A DNA stretch of 64,000 nucleotides from Halomonas sp. (GTDB lineage Bacteria; Pseudomonadota; Gammaproteobacteria; Pseudomonadales; Halomonadaceae), in the NCBI RefSeq assembly GCF_029263665.1, contig NZ_JAJUFQ010000001.1:307875-371874 (forward strand), in the 5' to 3' direction. The position numbers and the translations under genes were made by a program. How positions within the stretch are numbered: position 1 is the first letter of the stretch; each line of letters starts with the position of its first letter. The notes under the pieces are model-generated. The model made no database searches and was not told where the DNA came from. It was given only the letters and a program-made list of their open reading frames with translations. Shown one piece after another: positions 7,679 to 15,627 of this stretch.

Positions 7679-10144
7679 TCAGTTCAGTGAAACATTGCGG
7701 TAGCCCGGTACCGCAGACTCGAAGTAGCTATCGGCTTCGCCACCAACGCCACCAAGCCCCTTGAGCACGAAGCGCAGGAAAACGCCCCGATCCGTGGTGT
7801 CATCCTCGATATTATTGGCGGTGTCCTCATCGTCGATCCACTCGCGCCACACCAACTGCACACCATAGCAGCAGTCGTTCCACTGCACACCCGCCATCTG
7901 ATCCAGAGCGCGATCATTGGTATTGTCGTACAGCAGTCGACCGATCAGATCGATGTTGTTGGTCGCCTTGTAGGCGAACGACACATCGACCTCTTCGGTG
8001 TTGTAGTTGCGATTGTCCTCGGGATCATCTTCCTTGCTGAAACCTTCAATCTGCCAGCGGTACCCCAGGTTCACCACATGTCCTGCATCAGCGCGGTACT
8101 GCAAGCCAACCCCCGTGCTCTCGGTGCGATCCAGGTGATCGTCGTAGAGCCACTGCCAACGGGTCCGCCAGTTGTCATTGATGGTCCAGTCCAACTTGGT
8201 TACCCAGGCAGAGCGGTCTCGCGTGGCTTCGTAGTAGTCGAAAGAATCCTCGTCACGCGGCAGGGTATCGGGATCGCCGTTCATGTCAATGTTGCGATCC
8301 TCGAAGTAGGCTGATTGGCCAACCCCGAGCGACAGGCGTTCACGGCCACTTTCGTCTTCCAGGAAACGACTTTCCACACCATAGGACAGGCGATTGAGGT
8401 CACCGACACGGTCACCACCGGAGAAACGATAAGGCGACCACAGTTGCCCCCAGGAGAAGGACTTCTCGTTGGTATCGAAATCCGGGAACTCGCTCTGATC
8501 CCTGGCCGGGATATAGGCATAATTCAAACGCGGCTCGAGAGTCTGGCGATAGTCATCGCTGCCGACCTTGAGGTCGCGTTCGAAGATCAGGCCGGCATCA
8601 ATGGTGCTGACCGGCACCGCAATGCTCGGATCATCGGAGCGATCCGTGATCCGATCCTGATAATCGAGATCGTATTGTAGATAGCGCATTTCCACCCGAG
8701 GCTCGAAGAAGCCCCAAGTGGGGTCGAGGCGATAGCCAAGTGCAGGTGCCAGCGTCAGACGAGTACCGTTGGCAGCTTCCCGTATAGGGATGCGGCGCTC
8801 CCTGCCATCGAAGTCATAGAAGCCATTTTCGTCACCTTCGATGTCACGCCAGAAATACGTCGCATTGGAATACCACTCTTGATAGAGACCGCTGTCCTGA
8901 TCCCAACGTGCCTTCGCCGTCAGGCTAGGCAAGCGATAGAACGGCTTGTCCTTCTCATTGAGAGGATCATCCAGTTTCTGGTAACCCTGAGCCTTGGCCT
9001 GCAACTTCCAGGTGTCACCCAGGTAATCGATCTGGGCCAGGCGCGACATCTTATTGGTCGAGGACTCGCCAAAAGTCTTGCCGAAGTCATCGAAATAGCT
9101 GCCATCGCTGGCAGCGCCATAGCGCAGCTTGTACGGCACCTGCGGATTGATCTTGCCGACATGGCTATAGTCGAAGTACCAGCGGTCGTCACCATGCTCC
9201 AGTTCAGAGTTGGAATCGTCATCACCGGCACTCTCGTCATCGGCCAGGTACGCGCCTTCTATGGTGCCGCGACTATTGGGCAGCAGATAACGGAACTCGC
9301 CCCCCAACATGAAGCCACTGTCCTGAATCCAGCGTGGACTGACAGTGGCATCGTAGTTGGGTGCCAGGTTCAGGTAGATGGGCTGCTCGTAATCGAGTCC
9401 ACCATCGGAAAACTGAACCAGCGGCCACAGCAGACCGGTCTGACGTCGTTCATCGATGGGGAAACGCACCCAAGGCCAATAGAACACCGGCACATTACCG
9501 AGTTCGAGGCGAGCGTGCTTGGCGATACCATAGCCTTTCATTCGATCCAGCAGAATGTCATTACCGACCAATCGCCATGTGCTGTCGCCGGGGTCACAGG
9601 TGGTGAAACTGGCTTCGTTCAGCCGGAATACATTTTCCGATACACGTTCAAGACGGATGGCGTCGCCACGCACATGCGCATCATGGGCCACATAATGGGC
9701 AGTATCCACATTGGCCTGGTCCGTCTTCAACGACACCTGAGCACTATCGCCGCGGACCAGCAAGTTCTGGTCACGCAGCGTCAGGGGTCCCTGGATATTG
9801 GCCACATCCCGCTCGGGAGGTACCTGTACATGGGGGGCTTCAAGCTGTGTATCGCCCTTGCGCAACACGACGCCGCCCTGAAGCACCGTATCGCCTTTGT
9901 TGTCATAATTGGCTTCATCGGATTCAGAGCTGACCTGACCCTCTATAGCCGGCTTCTCCAGGCGATATTCGGGTTGAACATAATAGCCCCGGCAGACTTC
10001 CCCACGCGGACGATCATCACCCCAGGGCTGCCAGTCAAGCTGACCGGCAGCCAGGGAATCCGGTGGCGCCGCCATCAGGGGGGCGTTGATCAGGCTGGAG
10101 GTGGCGAGGCCAGCCAGGGCCGTCCATGCATATCGCTTCGCCAT
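7679..10144 (-). CDS. lptD: LPS-assembly outer-membrane protein LptD
   Basis: LptD is the outer-membrane beta-barrel which, with the lipoprotein LptE, inserts lipopolysaccharide into the outer leaflet. The 821-residue protein has an N-terminal signal sequence, an OstA-like periplasmic domain (about residues 65-190) and a long barrel rich in aromatic residues and Asp. Four cysteines that could form the two essential disulfides are present: C51, C183 and the adjacent pair C758-C759. surA follows 61 bp downstream and a good promoter lies just upstream, so lptD probably leads the operon. The many acidic residues in extracellular-type loops would suit a halophile, but that is inference. Confidence 0.96.
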   Translation of the reverse strand: MAKRYAWTALAGLATSSLINAPLMAAPPDSLAAGQLDWQPWGDDRPRGEVCRGYYVQPEYRLEKPAIEGQVSSESDEANYDNKGDTVLQGGVVLRKGDTQLEAPHVQVPPERDVANIQGPLTLRDQNLLVRGDSAQVSLKTDQANVDTAHYVAHDAHVRGDAIRLERVSENVFRLNEASFTTCDPGDSTWRLVGNDILLDRMKGYGIAKHARLELGNVPVFYWPWVRFPIDERRQTGLLWPLVQFSDGGLDYEQPIYLNLAPNYDATVSPRWIQDSGFMLGGEFRYLLPNSRGTIEGAYLADDESAGDDDSNSELEHGDDRWYFDYSHVGKINPQVPYKLRYGAASDGSYFDDFGKTFGESSTNKMSRLAQIDYLGDTWKLQAKAQGYQKLDDPLNEKDKPFYRLPSLTAKARWDQDSGLYQEWYSNATYFWRDIEGDENGFYDFDGRERRIPIREAANGTRLTLAPALGYRLDPTWGFFEPRVEMRYLQYDLDYQDRITDRSDDPSIAVPVSTIDAGLIFERDLKVGSDDYRQTLEPRLNYAYIPARDQSEFPDFDTNEKSFSWGQLWSPYRFSGGDRVGDLNRLSYGVESRFLEDESGRERLSLGVGQSAYFEDRNIDMNGDPDTLPRDEDSFDYYEATRDRSAWVTKLDWTINDNWRTRWQWLYDDHLDRTESTGVGLQYRADAGHVVNLGYRWQIEGFSKEDDPEDNRNYNTEEVDVSFAYKATNNIDLIGRLLYDNTNDRALDQMAGVQWNDCCYGVQLVWREWIDDEDTANNIEDDTTDRGVFLRFVLKGLGGVGGEADSYFESAVPGYRNVSLN

Positions 10145-10176
10145 AGTGCGCGCTGTCCTCGACGGGGTGAATCGGT

Positions 10177-10204
10177 ATTATACAGACCCAGAATGACCTG
10201 TAAC
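10177..10204 (-). promoter_or_regulatory. Sigma70-type promoter of the lptD operon
   Basis: On the minus strand GTTACA and TATAAT are separated by 16 bases, with the -10 hexamer a perfect match. It lies about 33 bases upstream of the lptD start codon in the divergent lptD-amgK gap. No operator was recognised. Confidence 0.6.
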
Positions 10205-10360
10205 GCCCAAGTCGGCCAAAACGCGAGTGGCGATGTGCCCTGGTTGATGCTTTATATCCGGCGCTACAGCAGTCAATGAGTTAACACAGCATGCGGCGGG
10301 GGCGAGAAAGCGTCAACTAACGCCACCTCTGACATGCCACTTCAGGAGTGCTTATCCTTC

Positions 10361-11383
10361 ATGTCCAAGGCCGACGCCCCCTCCCGCTTCGACCGTCTGA
10401 GCAACTGGGCCGACCAGCGCCATCCCGGTCAGGTCACCCAGGTGACGCTGGCAGCTGGCGATGCCAGTTTCCGCCGTTACTATCGCGTGACGCTTGCCGA
10501 TGGCAGCACAAGAATGCTGATGGATGCCCCTCCTCCCCAGGAAGACATCCGTCCTTTTGTGAGCATAGCCAGATATTGGCTTCAATCCGGCCTGCCCGTA
10601 CCCAAAATCCATGGAGAGGACGCCGAAGCTGGTTTTGTCGAGCTCGAGGACCTGGGTGACGAGCCACTCAACCTGCCTCTGGAAAGCGCCGACGAAACCA
10701 CGACCAAGAAATATTTCGACGCTGCACTGGCATTGATCGACGAGCTGCAGAACCGCACCTCGCCGGAACAGCTACCGCCCTATGACGAGGAAGCACTTGG
10801 TCGCGAGCTGGACCTGTTTCCGCAGTGGTGTCTGCAGCGCTGGTTGGGAATGACGGAGCTTCCCCGGGGCTGGAACGCTCTTCGCCGTCAGTTGATCGAC
10901 AGCGCTCTGGAGCAACCCATCGTCACCGTGCACCGTGACTATGACGCCATGAACCTCATGCAGCACGATGGCCGTCTCTATCTGATCGACTTTCAGGATG
11001 CGCTGGCTGGCCCCATCAGCTATGACCTGATTTCACTGCTGCATGGCCGCTATCGTCGCTTCTCTTCGCAACAACGAGCGAAATGGATAACCGCGTTCCA
11101 CCAGCGAGCCATTGCCGACGGGCGCCTCGGTCCCGATGTCGATGCTGCAACGTTTGCTCTTCAGGTCAATGCCATGGCGGCCCAGCGTGCCATCAAGGTG
11201 CTCGGCATTTTCTGTCGCTTGACGCTGCGAGATAGCAGAGAAGGCTACCTGGCACGTCTTCCCCAGTTTCTGGAGCACTTGCAGGACAGCCTGGCGGAGC
11301 TGCCCGGCCATGAGGACTTCAAGACATGGCTGACCAGTACGTTCACACCGGCCATGCAGGCAGGCAAGGAAAGTGCAGCATGA
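10361..11383 (+). CDS. amgK: N-acetylmuramate/N-acetylglucosamine 1-kinase AmgK
   Basis: AmgK phosphorylates the anomeric position of MurNAc recovered from wall turnover, so that MurU can make UDP-MurNAc without de novo synthesis. The 340-residue protein is an aminoglycoside-phosphotransferase-like kinase: the catalytic loop VHRDYDAMNLM near residue 196 and LIDFQDALAGP near residue 215 give the Brenner-type HxD...N and the metal-binding Asp. I prefer the ATG at 10361, with AGGAG 12 bases upstream; an in-frame ATG at 10334 has no Shine-Dalgarno sequence. The stop overlaps the murU start (ATGA), the arrangement known from Pseudomonas, and lptD is divergent. Confidence 0.9.
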   Translation: MSKADAPSRFDRLSNWADQRHPGQVTQVTLAAGDASFRRYYRVTLADGSTRMLMDAPPPQEDIRPFVSIARYWLQSGLPVPKIHGEDAEAGFVELEDLGDEPLNLPLESADETTTKKYFDAALALIDELQNRTSPEQLPPYDEEALGRELDLFPQWCLQRWLGMTELPRGWNALRRQLIDSALEQPIVTVHRDYDAMNLMQHDGRLYLIDFQDALAGPISYDLISLLHGRYRRFSSQQRAKWITAFHQRAIADGRLGPDVDAATFALQVNAMAAQRAIKVLGIFCRLTLRDSREGYLARLPQFLEHLQDSLAELPGHEDFKTWLTSTFTPAMQAGKESAA

Positions 11384-12045
11384 AGGCAATGATTCTCGCC
11401 GCGGGCCTGGGTACCCGCATGCGCCCGCTGACCGATCATTGCCCCAAGCCTCTGCTGCCAGTGGCGGGAAAGCCATTGATTGTTCATCACCTCGAACGCC
11501 TCGCCGCCAGCGGTATCCGCCAGATCGTGGTCAATGTCAGCTATCGCGCTGAACAGATCATCTCTGCCCTGGGAGATGGCTCCCGTTATGGTGTCGAGCT
11601 GGCATTCAGTCATGAGGAACAGCCGCTGGAAACAGCTGGAGGCATCGCCAAGGCCAGGCCTCTACTGGGCGATGCTCCCTTTCTGCTGATCAATGGTGAT
11701 ATATGGACAGACTTGGTGCTGAGCAACCTTCCGCAACTGGGTAACGATCTGGCGCACCTGGTCCTGGTCGACAACCCGCTCCAACATCCTGATGGGGACT
11801 TCTATCTCGATGACTCAGGCAGGGTTCATGTGCAGGGTGAAAGGATGCTCACCTATGCAGGCATCGCCCTGATCGACCCCGCGCTGGTCAATGACTTGCC
11901 TGAACCCTGCTATCCTCTGGCCCCCTTGCTGCGCCAGGCCATGGAACAGCAGCGTGTCGGCGGTACTCATCACCGAGGCCATTGGGTCGATGTCGGTACG
12001 CCACAGCGCCTGCAGGAGCTGGATGATCAGCTGCGTACTGGCTGA
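11380..12045 (+). CDS. murU: N-acetylmuramate alpha-1-phosphate uridylyltransferase MurU
   Basis: MurU makes UDP-MurNAc from MurNAc-1-phosphate and UTP, finishing the recycling shortcut that bypasses MurA and MurB. The 221-residue protein opens with the nucleotidyltransferase motif MILAAGLGTRMRPLTDHCPK (G-x-G-T-R-x-R-P with the following Lys) and has the LINGDIW metal-binding Asp block near residue 107. It starts inside the stop codon of amgK. A related sugar nucleotidyltransferase could look similar, but the pairing with amgK makes MurU the best call. The 134-bp gap before the next gene shows no clear terminator. Confidence 0.9.
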   Translation: MKAMILAAGLGTRMRPLTDHCPKPLLPVAGKPLIVHHLERLAASGIRQIVVNVSYRAEQIISALGDGSRYGVELAFSHEEQPLETAGGIAKARPLLGDAPFLLINGDIWTDLVLSNLPQLGNDLAHLVLVDNPLQHPDGDFYLDDSGRVHVQGERMLTYAGIALIDPALVNDLPEPCYPLAPLLRQAMEQQRVGGTHHRGHWVDVGTPQRLQELDDQLRTG

Positions 12046-12179
12046 AATATGCTAGCGGGAAGAACCGTGTATCAGCTGAGACACAGGGCCGTAGCTGTTA
12101 TGCTGCTCGCCCTCTGGTCACAAATTGGCTCGCGGAGAGCCCCGGTTGAAGAAACCGGTTGGAGAAAAAGGAATAAGCG

Positions 12180-12599
12180 ATGAACGTCAGTGTGAAGTGG
12201 ACCGATGGCCGTCAGTTCCTGGCCGAGTCCGGCAGCGGACACAGTGTGGTCATTGATGGCCCACCCGACCATGGTGGCCGTAACACAGGCCCCCGCCCCA
12301 TGGAAATGCTGCTGATGGGCCTGGGAGCCTGCACCTCCTTCGACGTGCTGGACATTCTGGAAAAGTCCCGTGCTCCGGTGGAAGATTGTGTGGCCAGCAT
12401 CGAAGCGGAACGCGCTGATGCTGTACCTGCCGTGTTCACCAAGATCCACGTGCACTTCACCGTGACCGGCAAGGGACTCAAGGAAAGTCAGGTGAAACGC
12501 GCAGTGGAGCTATCGGCTGACAAGTACTGCAGTGCTTCCATCATGCTCGCCAAGGGCGGTGTCGACGTCACTCACTCATACACCATCGTCGAAAGCTGA
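12180..12599 (+). CDS. OsmC-family protein (YhfA-like)
   Basis: OsmC/Ohr-fold proteins are small cytosolic homodimers; several reduce peroxides with two cysteines. The 139-residue protein fits the YhfA branch: GRNTGPRPMEMLLMGLGACTSFDVL carries the first cysteine near residue 51, and KYCSASIMLAKG the second near residue 119, the spacing typical of the fold. AAAAAGGAATAAGCG gives a good Shine-Dalgarno before the ATG. In E. coli yhfA is next to prkB, and a PrkB-type gene lies 2 kb away here, so the association is partly kept. Substrate unknown. Confidence 0.88.
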   Translation: MNVSVKWTDGRQFLAESGSGHSVVIDGPPDHGGRNTGPRPMEMLLMGLGACTSFDVLDILEKSRAPVEDCVASIEAERADAVPAVFTKIHVHFTVTGKGLKESQVKRAVELSADKYCSASIMLAKGGVDVTHSYTIVES

Positions 12600-12705
12600 G
12601 ACAACAACAGCAGCGAGCTCCGAGCAGCGGACTACGAACGATTCAGCACAGCTAGATATTGACAGATACCGAAGCCAGCTTCGGAGTCCCGCTCAAGCCA
12701 TGCAG

Positions 12706-12740
12706 GCTCGTAGCTCGTAGCTCGTAGCTCGTAGCTCGTA
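12706..12740. repeat. Five 7-bp tandem repeats abutting the coq7 stop codon
   Basis: GCTCGTA is repeated five times without error and runs directly into GCTAGATACG, whose CTA is the minus-strand stop codon of coq7. The rest of the osmC-coq7 gap holds a small hairpin (CCGAAG / CTTCGG at 12669-12684) with no T-run, and the word CAGCAGCGAG, which also occurs in the repeat region beside cca. Confidence 0.92.
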
Positions 12741-12741
12741 G

Positions 12742-13386
12742 CTAGATACGATACACACTCTTGGTCATCACTTTTGACATCAGTGTCATGCCGGCCTTGA
12801 CGGGGCCAGGGAAACGAGCACCACCAGCTTCCAGGGCCTGCTGGGCGTGATGCGCCTCATCGATGGCCATCTGTGCCAATACCGCACGGGAACGCCGATC
12901 TCCGGCAGGCAGGCTTTCCAGGTGCTTGTCCAGGTGCTTGCCAACCTGCTCCTCGGTCGCCGCGACAAACCCCAGACTGATACGGTCTCCCACTGCACCG
13001 GCCAATGCACCAATGCCGAAGGAGGCCGTGTAGAACAACGGGTTGAGTACACTGGAGCGTGATCCCAGCTCACCCAGGCGCTCTTCGCACCATGCCAGGT
13101 GATCGATCTCCTCCTGTGCAGCCTCTTCCATCTGGCCACGCACTTCCGGCAGCTTCGCGGTCAGTCCCTGTCCCTGATACAACGCCTGAGCGCATACCTC
13201 ACCGGTATGATTGATGCGCATTAGTCCTGCAGCATGATGACGCTCTTCGGCACTCATTTCCCCGTCCTCTACCTCCTTTCCTGCAGGAGTCGGACGCGAG
13301 GCCACTGCAGCGCCAGGCACCAAGGTACGCAGCACATTATCAAATTGATGGATCGCCTGATCGATACGGCTGAGGATACGGGGCAT
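12742..13386 (-). CDS. coq7: 3-demethoxyubiquinol 3-hydroxylase Coq7
   Basis: Coq7 is a membrane-associated diiron hydroxylase that performs the penultimate step of ubiquinone synthesis, in place of UbiF. The 214-residue protein has the diiron ligands in the expected pattern: [25 protein letters not shown] and [12 protein letters not shown] supply the Glu and ExxH ligands. The ATG at 13386 is chosen because AGGAG lies 7 bases upstream and the length then matches the family; a further in-frame extension to 13548 is unsupported. It converges on the OsmC-like gene, and its stop codon touches a 7-bp tandem repeat. Confidence 0.94.
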   Translation of the reverse strand: MPRILSRIDQAIHQFDNVLRTLVPGAAVASRPTPAGKEVEDGEMSAEERHHAAGLMRINHTGEVCAQALYQGQGLTAKLPEVRGQMEEAAQEEIDHLAWCEERLGELGSRSSVLNPLFYTASFGIGALAGAVGDRISLGFVAATEEQVGKHLDKHLESLPAGDRRSRAVLAQMAIDEAHHAQQALEAGGARFPGPVKAGMTLMSKVMTKSVYRI

Positions 13387-13512
13387 GACGGACTCCTTGG
13401 CAATGACTGCGCCTATTCTAGCGACTGGTTCATGCATCAGAAAACCATGGCAGACATTTGCCTGGCAGCTCATGTGCGCCCGCTCTCGACACGATGGCAC
13501 AGCCCAATGAGA

Positions 13513-13537
13513 GGCGCCGCCCATGATAGGCGGCGCC
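13513..13537. repeat. Perfect 9-bp GC-rich inverted repeat
   Basis: GGCGCCGCC and GGCGGCGCC flank a 7-base loop in the 214-bp gap between coq7 and the HIT gene, both on the minus strand. The stem is stable but no T-run follows in either direction. It could end the HIT transcript or act on the coq7 leader; position alone does not decide. Confidence 0.6.
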
Positions 13538-13600
13538 GATGAATGCACGGGAAGCGTCGAACGCTTTGATGATGCCGGAAGAAACTCCGTCGAGCGCCGG

Positions 13601-13942
13601 CTAGCCAGCCGGCCAAGTGAAGCGACGACCGCCCATCACGTGCATATGAATATGATAGACCGTCTGGCCACCATCTTCATTGCAATTCATCACCACTCGA
13701 AAACCATCTTCAGCAAAACCTTGTTCCTTGGCCAGTCTGGAAGCCGTCATTGGCAGACGTCCCACCAGTGCCAGGTCGTCCTCGGTGATGTCATTGAGAG
13801 TAGGGATATGCTTCTTGGGAATGACCAGCATGTGGGTCGGGGCCTTCGGATCTATATCATTGAAGGCCAACACCTGATCGTCTTCATAGACGATGTCCGC
13901 GGGAATCTCGCGATTGATGATCTTGCAGAAAAGGCAATCCAT
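13601..13942 (-). CDS. HIT-family nucleotide hydrolase or transferase
   Basis: The 113-residue protein belongs to the histidine triad family, cytosolic dimers that hydrolyse AMP-linked phosphoramidates (HinT type). It begins [14 protein letters not shown], with two cysteines in the place used for zinc by several relatives, continues with [19 protein letters not shown], and ends in the active-site triad [10 protein letters not shown]. The start at 13942 is favoured by GGAG just upstream and by the conserved N-terminus. It is probably transcribed alone: coq7 lies 214 bp downstream and the upstream gap contains a strong hairpin. Confidence 0.92.
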   Translation of the reverse strand: MDCLFCKIINREIPADIVYEDDQVLAFNDIDPKAPTHMLVIPKKHIPTLNDITEDDLALVGRLPMTASRLAKEQGFAEDGFRVVMNCNEDGGQTVYHIHMHVMGGRRFTWPAG

Positions 13943-14176
13943 GTCAGACTCCAGAAACACGCAGCTGCAGCAAAGAAAAAGAGAATTCCTGATGAGGTTA
14001 CCCGGACACTGCCTCGCTGTCAGTAGTCCTCACCTCGGTATGATGCATTCTCCCCGGCAGCAATGAGCCCTTGCCAGTATGGCACTGACGATGATGATGT
14101 CCGTGGTACTGCATGGCATTACCGCCCACCCAATGATCCAGCGCTTCAGCAATACCTGGGCCATTTGACAGGGCGG

Positions 14177-14216
14177 AACGCACAGCGGCGAGCTATTCGG
14201 CTCGCCGCTGTGCGTT
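14177..14216. terminator. Strong 17-bp hairpin downstream of the phosphoribulokinase gene
   Basis: AACGCACAGCGGCGAGC pairs perfectly with its complement across a TATTCG loop. It lies 28 bases past the stop of the minus-strand phosphoribulokinase gene, where its terminator should be. The T-rich tail (TTCTTT) is on the plus-strand side, so on the minus strand it may need Rho or work weakly. The rest of the 301-bp gap from 13943 to 14243 shows no gene; it must hold the HIT promoter. Confidence 0.65.
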
Positions 14217-14243
14217 CTTTACACTTTGTGTTCAGCCTGGAAT

Positions 14244-15116
14244 CTAACGAAATCTACGTTGGGCCAACAGGTGCTGCACCAGTGGGCCAAGGATCAACTC
14301 CATAGCCAGAGGCAGGCGAGCTCCAGGTACCACCAGGGTATGGGGACGACTCATGAAGGCATCGTGGATCATGGCCAACAGATAAGGGAAGTCCACCGTC
14401 GATGGATCACGAAAGCGAATTACGACGAAGGATTCAGCATCGGTGGGAATGTCCTGAACCTCGAAAGGGTTGGAGGTATCCACCGTAGGCACCCGCTGGA
14501 AATTGATATGCGTGCGCGAAAACTGCGGCAGGATGTAGCGCACATAGTCGTCCATGCGACCCAGTATGGTGTCGACCACAGCCTCATGGGTATAGCCTCG
14601 GGCATGCATGTCACGATCGATTTTCTGGATCCACTCCAGGTTCATGGTCGGCGCCACCCCGACCAGCAGATCCACATGCCGAGCAATATCGATGTCACTG
14701 CTTACCAGGCCACCATGCAGGCCTTCATAGAACAGCAGATCGGTACCACTCGGCAATGGCTGCCACTCAGTAAAGGTTCCGACCTGGTAGCCAGCCTCGA
14801 TCATCTTCTTGTCTTCGGCATGGATATAGTGACGATAGGTGCCTGTGCCACTATCGCCATACTCCTGGAACAGGTCACTGAGACGATCGAGCAGGTTGGC
14901 TTCTACCGCGAAGTGGGACAGCTCGTCCTTGCGCTCGGGTTCTTCGCGGAAAATGCGTGCCAGCTCCTGGCGCGTATAGCGGTGAAAAGCATCACCATCG
15001 ACAAAAGCCGCATGCACATCCTCGCGGGCGAACATACGCTCAAAGGTTCGTTTAACGGTGGTGGTCCCGGCTCCGGAAGAGCCGGTCACCGCAATGACAG
15101 GGTACTCGCGCGACAT
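14244..15116 (-). CDS. prkB: PrkB-type phosphoribulokinase family protein
   Basis: This 290-residue P-loop kinase resembles E. coli PrkB and proteobacterial class I phosphoribulokinases, which phosphorylate ribulose-5-phosphate. The Walker A motif is GSSGAGTT (residues 12-19), followed by FVDGDAFHRY and FYEGLHGG, the family's substrate and metal-binding blocks. No Rubisco gene is in the window, and the PrkB branch occurs in organisms without a Calvin cycle, so its true substrate is uncertain. It is coupled to the thioesterase upstream through a TGATG overlap. In E. coli prkB neighbours yhfA; a YhfA-like gene lies nearby here. Confidence 0.85.
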   Translation of the reverse strand: MSREYPVIAVTGSSGAGTTTVKRTFERMFAREDVHAAFVDGDAFHRYTRQELARIFREEPERKDELSHFAVEANLLDRLSDLFQEYGDSGTGTYRHYIHAEDKKMIEAGYQVGTFTEWQPLPSGTDLLFYEGLHGGLVSSDIDIARHVDLLVGVAPTMNLEWIQKIDRDMHARGYTHEAVVDTILGRMDDYVRYILPQFSRTHINFQRVPTVDTSNPFEVQDIPTDAESFVVIRFRDPSTVDFPYLLAMIHDAFMSRPHTLVVPGARLPLAMELILGPLVQHLLAQRRFR

Positions 15117-15550
15117 CAGCGTGCCCTCGCCAAAGCCTCGCGCACCGTATCCGGTACCGCTACGGCGCGGCGGGCCTCAGCCTCAACCAGCACCAGATTG
15201 ACACGTGCCGTCGCCACCACCCGCTCATCGCTATTTCGGCGAATGCGATGGAAGACAGCTAGTGCCTTGCGACCAGGCTCCGGGATGGCGATATCCACGG
15301 TCAACGCATCGGGCCAATGGGCCTCAGCTTGGTACTGTACTGCCAGATCTGCTGCAACACAGGGATATCCTCCCAGATCCCGCTCATCCAGCCCGCAATG
15401 AGCAAGAGCAGCCACTCGGGCCTCATGCATCAATGAGATCACCGTATCATGTCCCAGATGAGCGCCATAATTCATGTCCGTGATACGCACCGTCATGGGG
15501 TGACGGTAAACGATGGCGGCCTCGGGGAAATCGAGCTTCACTCGTTCCAT
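15116..15550 (-). CDS. Hotdog-fold acyl-CoA thioesterase
   Basis: The 144-residue protein has the 4HBT-type hotdog pattern: VRITDMNYGAHLGHDTVISL near residue 20 holds the catalytic Asp/Asn region and the start of the long helix (LMHEARVAAL). Such enzymes hydrolyse acyl-CoA or aromatic-CoA thioesters in the cytosol; the substrate cannot be read from the sequence. The ATG at 15550 has AGGAG 6 bases upstream and is preferred over a start 13 codons earlier. It overlaps the phosphoribulokinase start, so the two are expressed together. No functional link between the two is known to me. Confidence 0.82.
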   Translation of the reverse strand: MERVKLDFPEAAIVYRHPMTVRITDMNYGAHLGHDTVISLMHEARVAALAHCGLDERDLGGYPCVAADLAVQYQAEAHWPDALTVDIAIPEPGRKALAVFHRIRRNSDERVVATARVNLVLVEAEARRAVAVPDTVREALARAR

Positions 15551-15627
15551 GCTCGCTCCTTGGTGCTTATTGTTGTTGGGCCAACCCAAGCACCCTCGGG
15601 CTGGCCAGGGCTGGCGCCTGACAGTGC

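Noticed and set aside
8879..10279. A 466-codon open frame on the plus strand opposite lptD
   Set aside because: It mirrors the lptD reading frame in a GC-rich gene, has no ribosome binding site and no recognisable motif; lptD is certain.
12706..12740. Tandem GCTCGTA units as a CRISPR array
   Set aside because: Units are 7 bp with no spacers, and there are no cas genes in the window.
14244..15116. Evidence for a Calvin cycle from the phosphoribulokinase
   Set aside because: The protein belongs to the PrkB branch found in non-autotrophs, and no Rubisco or other Calvin gene is in the window.
14226..15401. A 391-codon open frame opposite the phosphoribulokinase and thioesterase genes
   Set aside because: Shadow frame; both minus-strand genes have clear motifs, and the shadow spans their junction.
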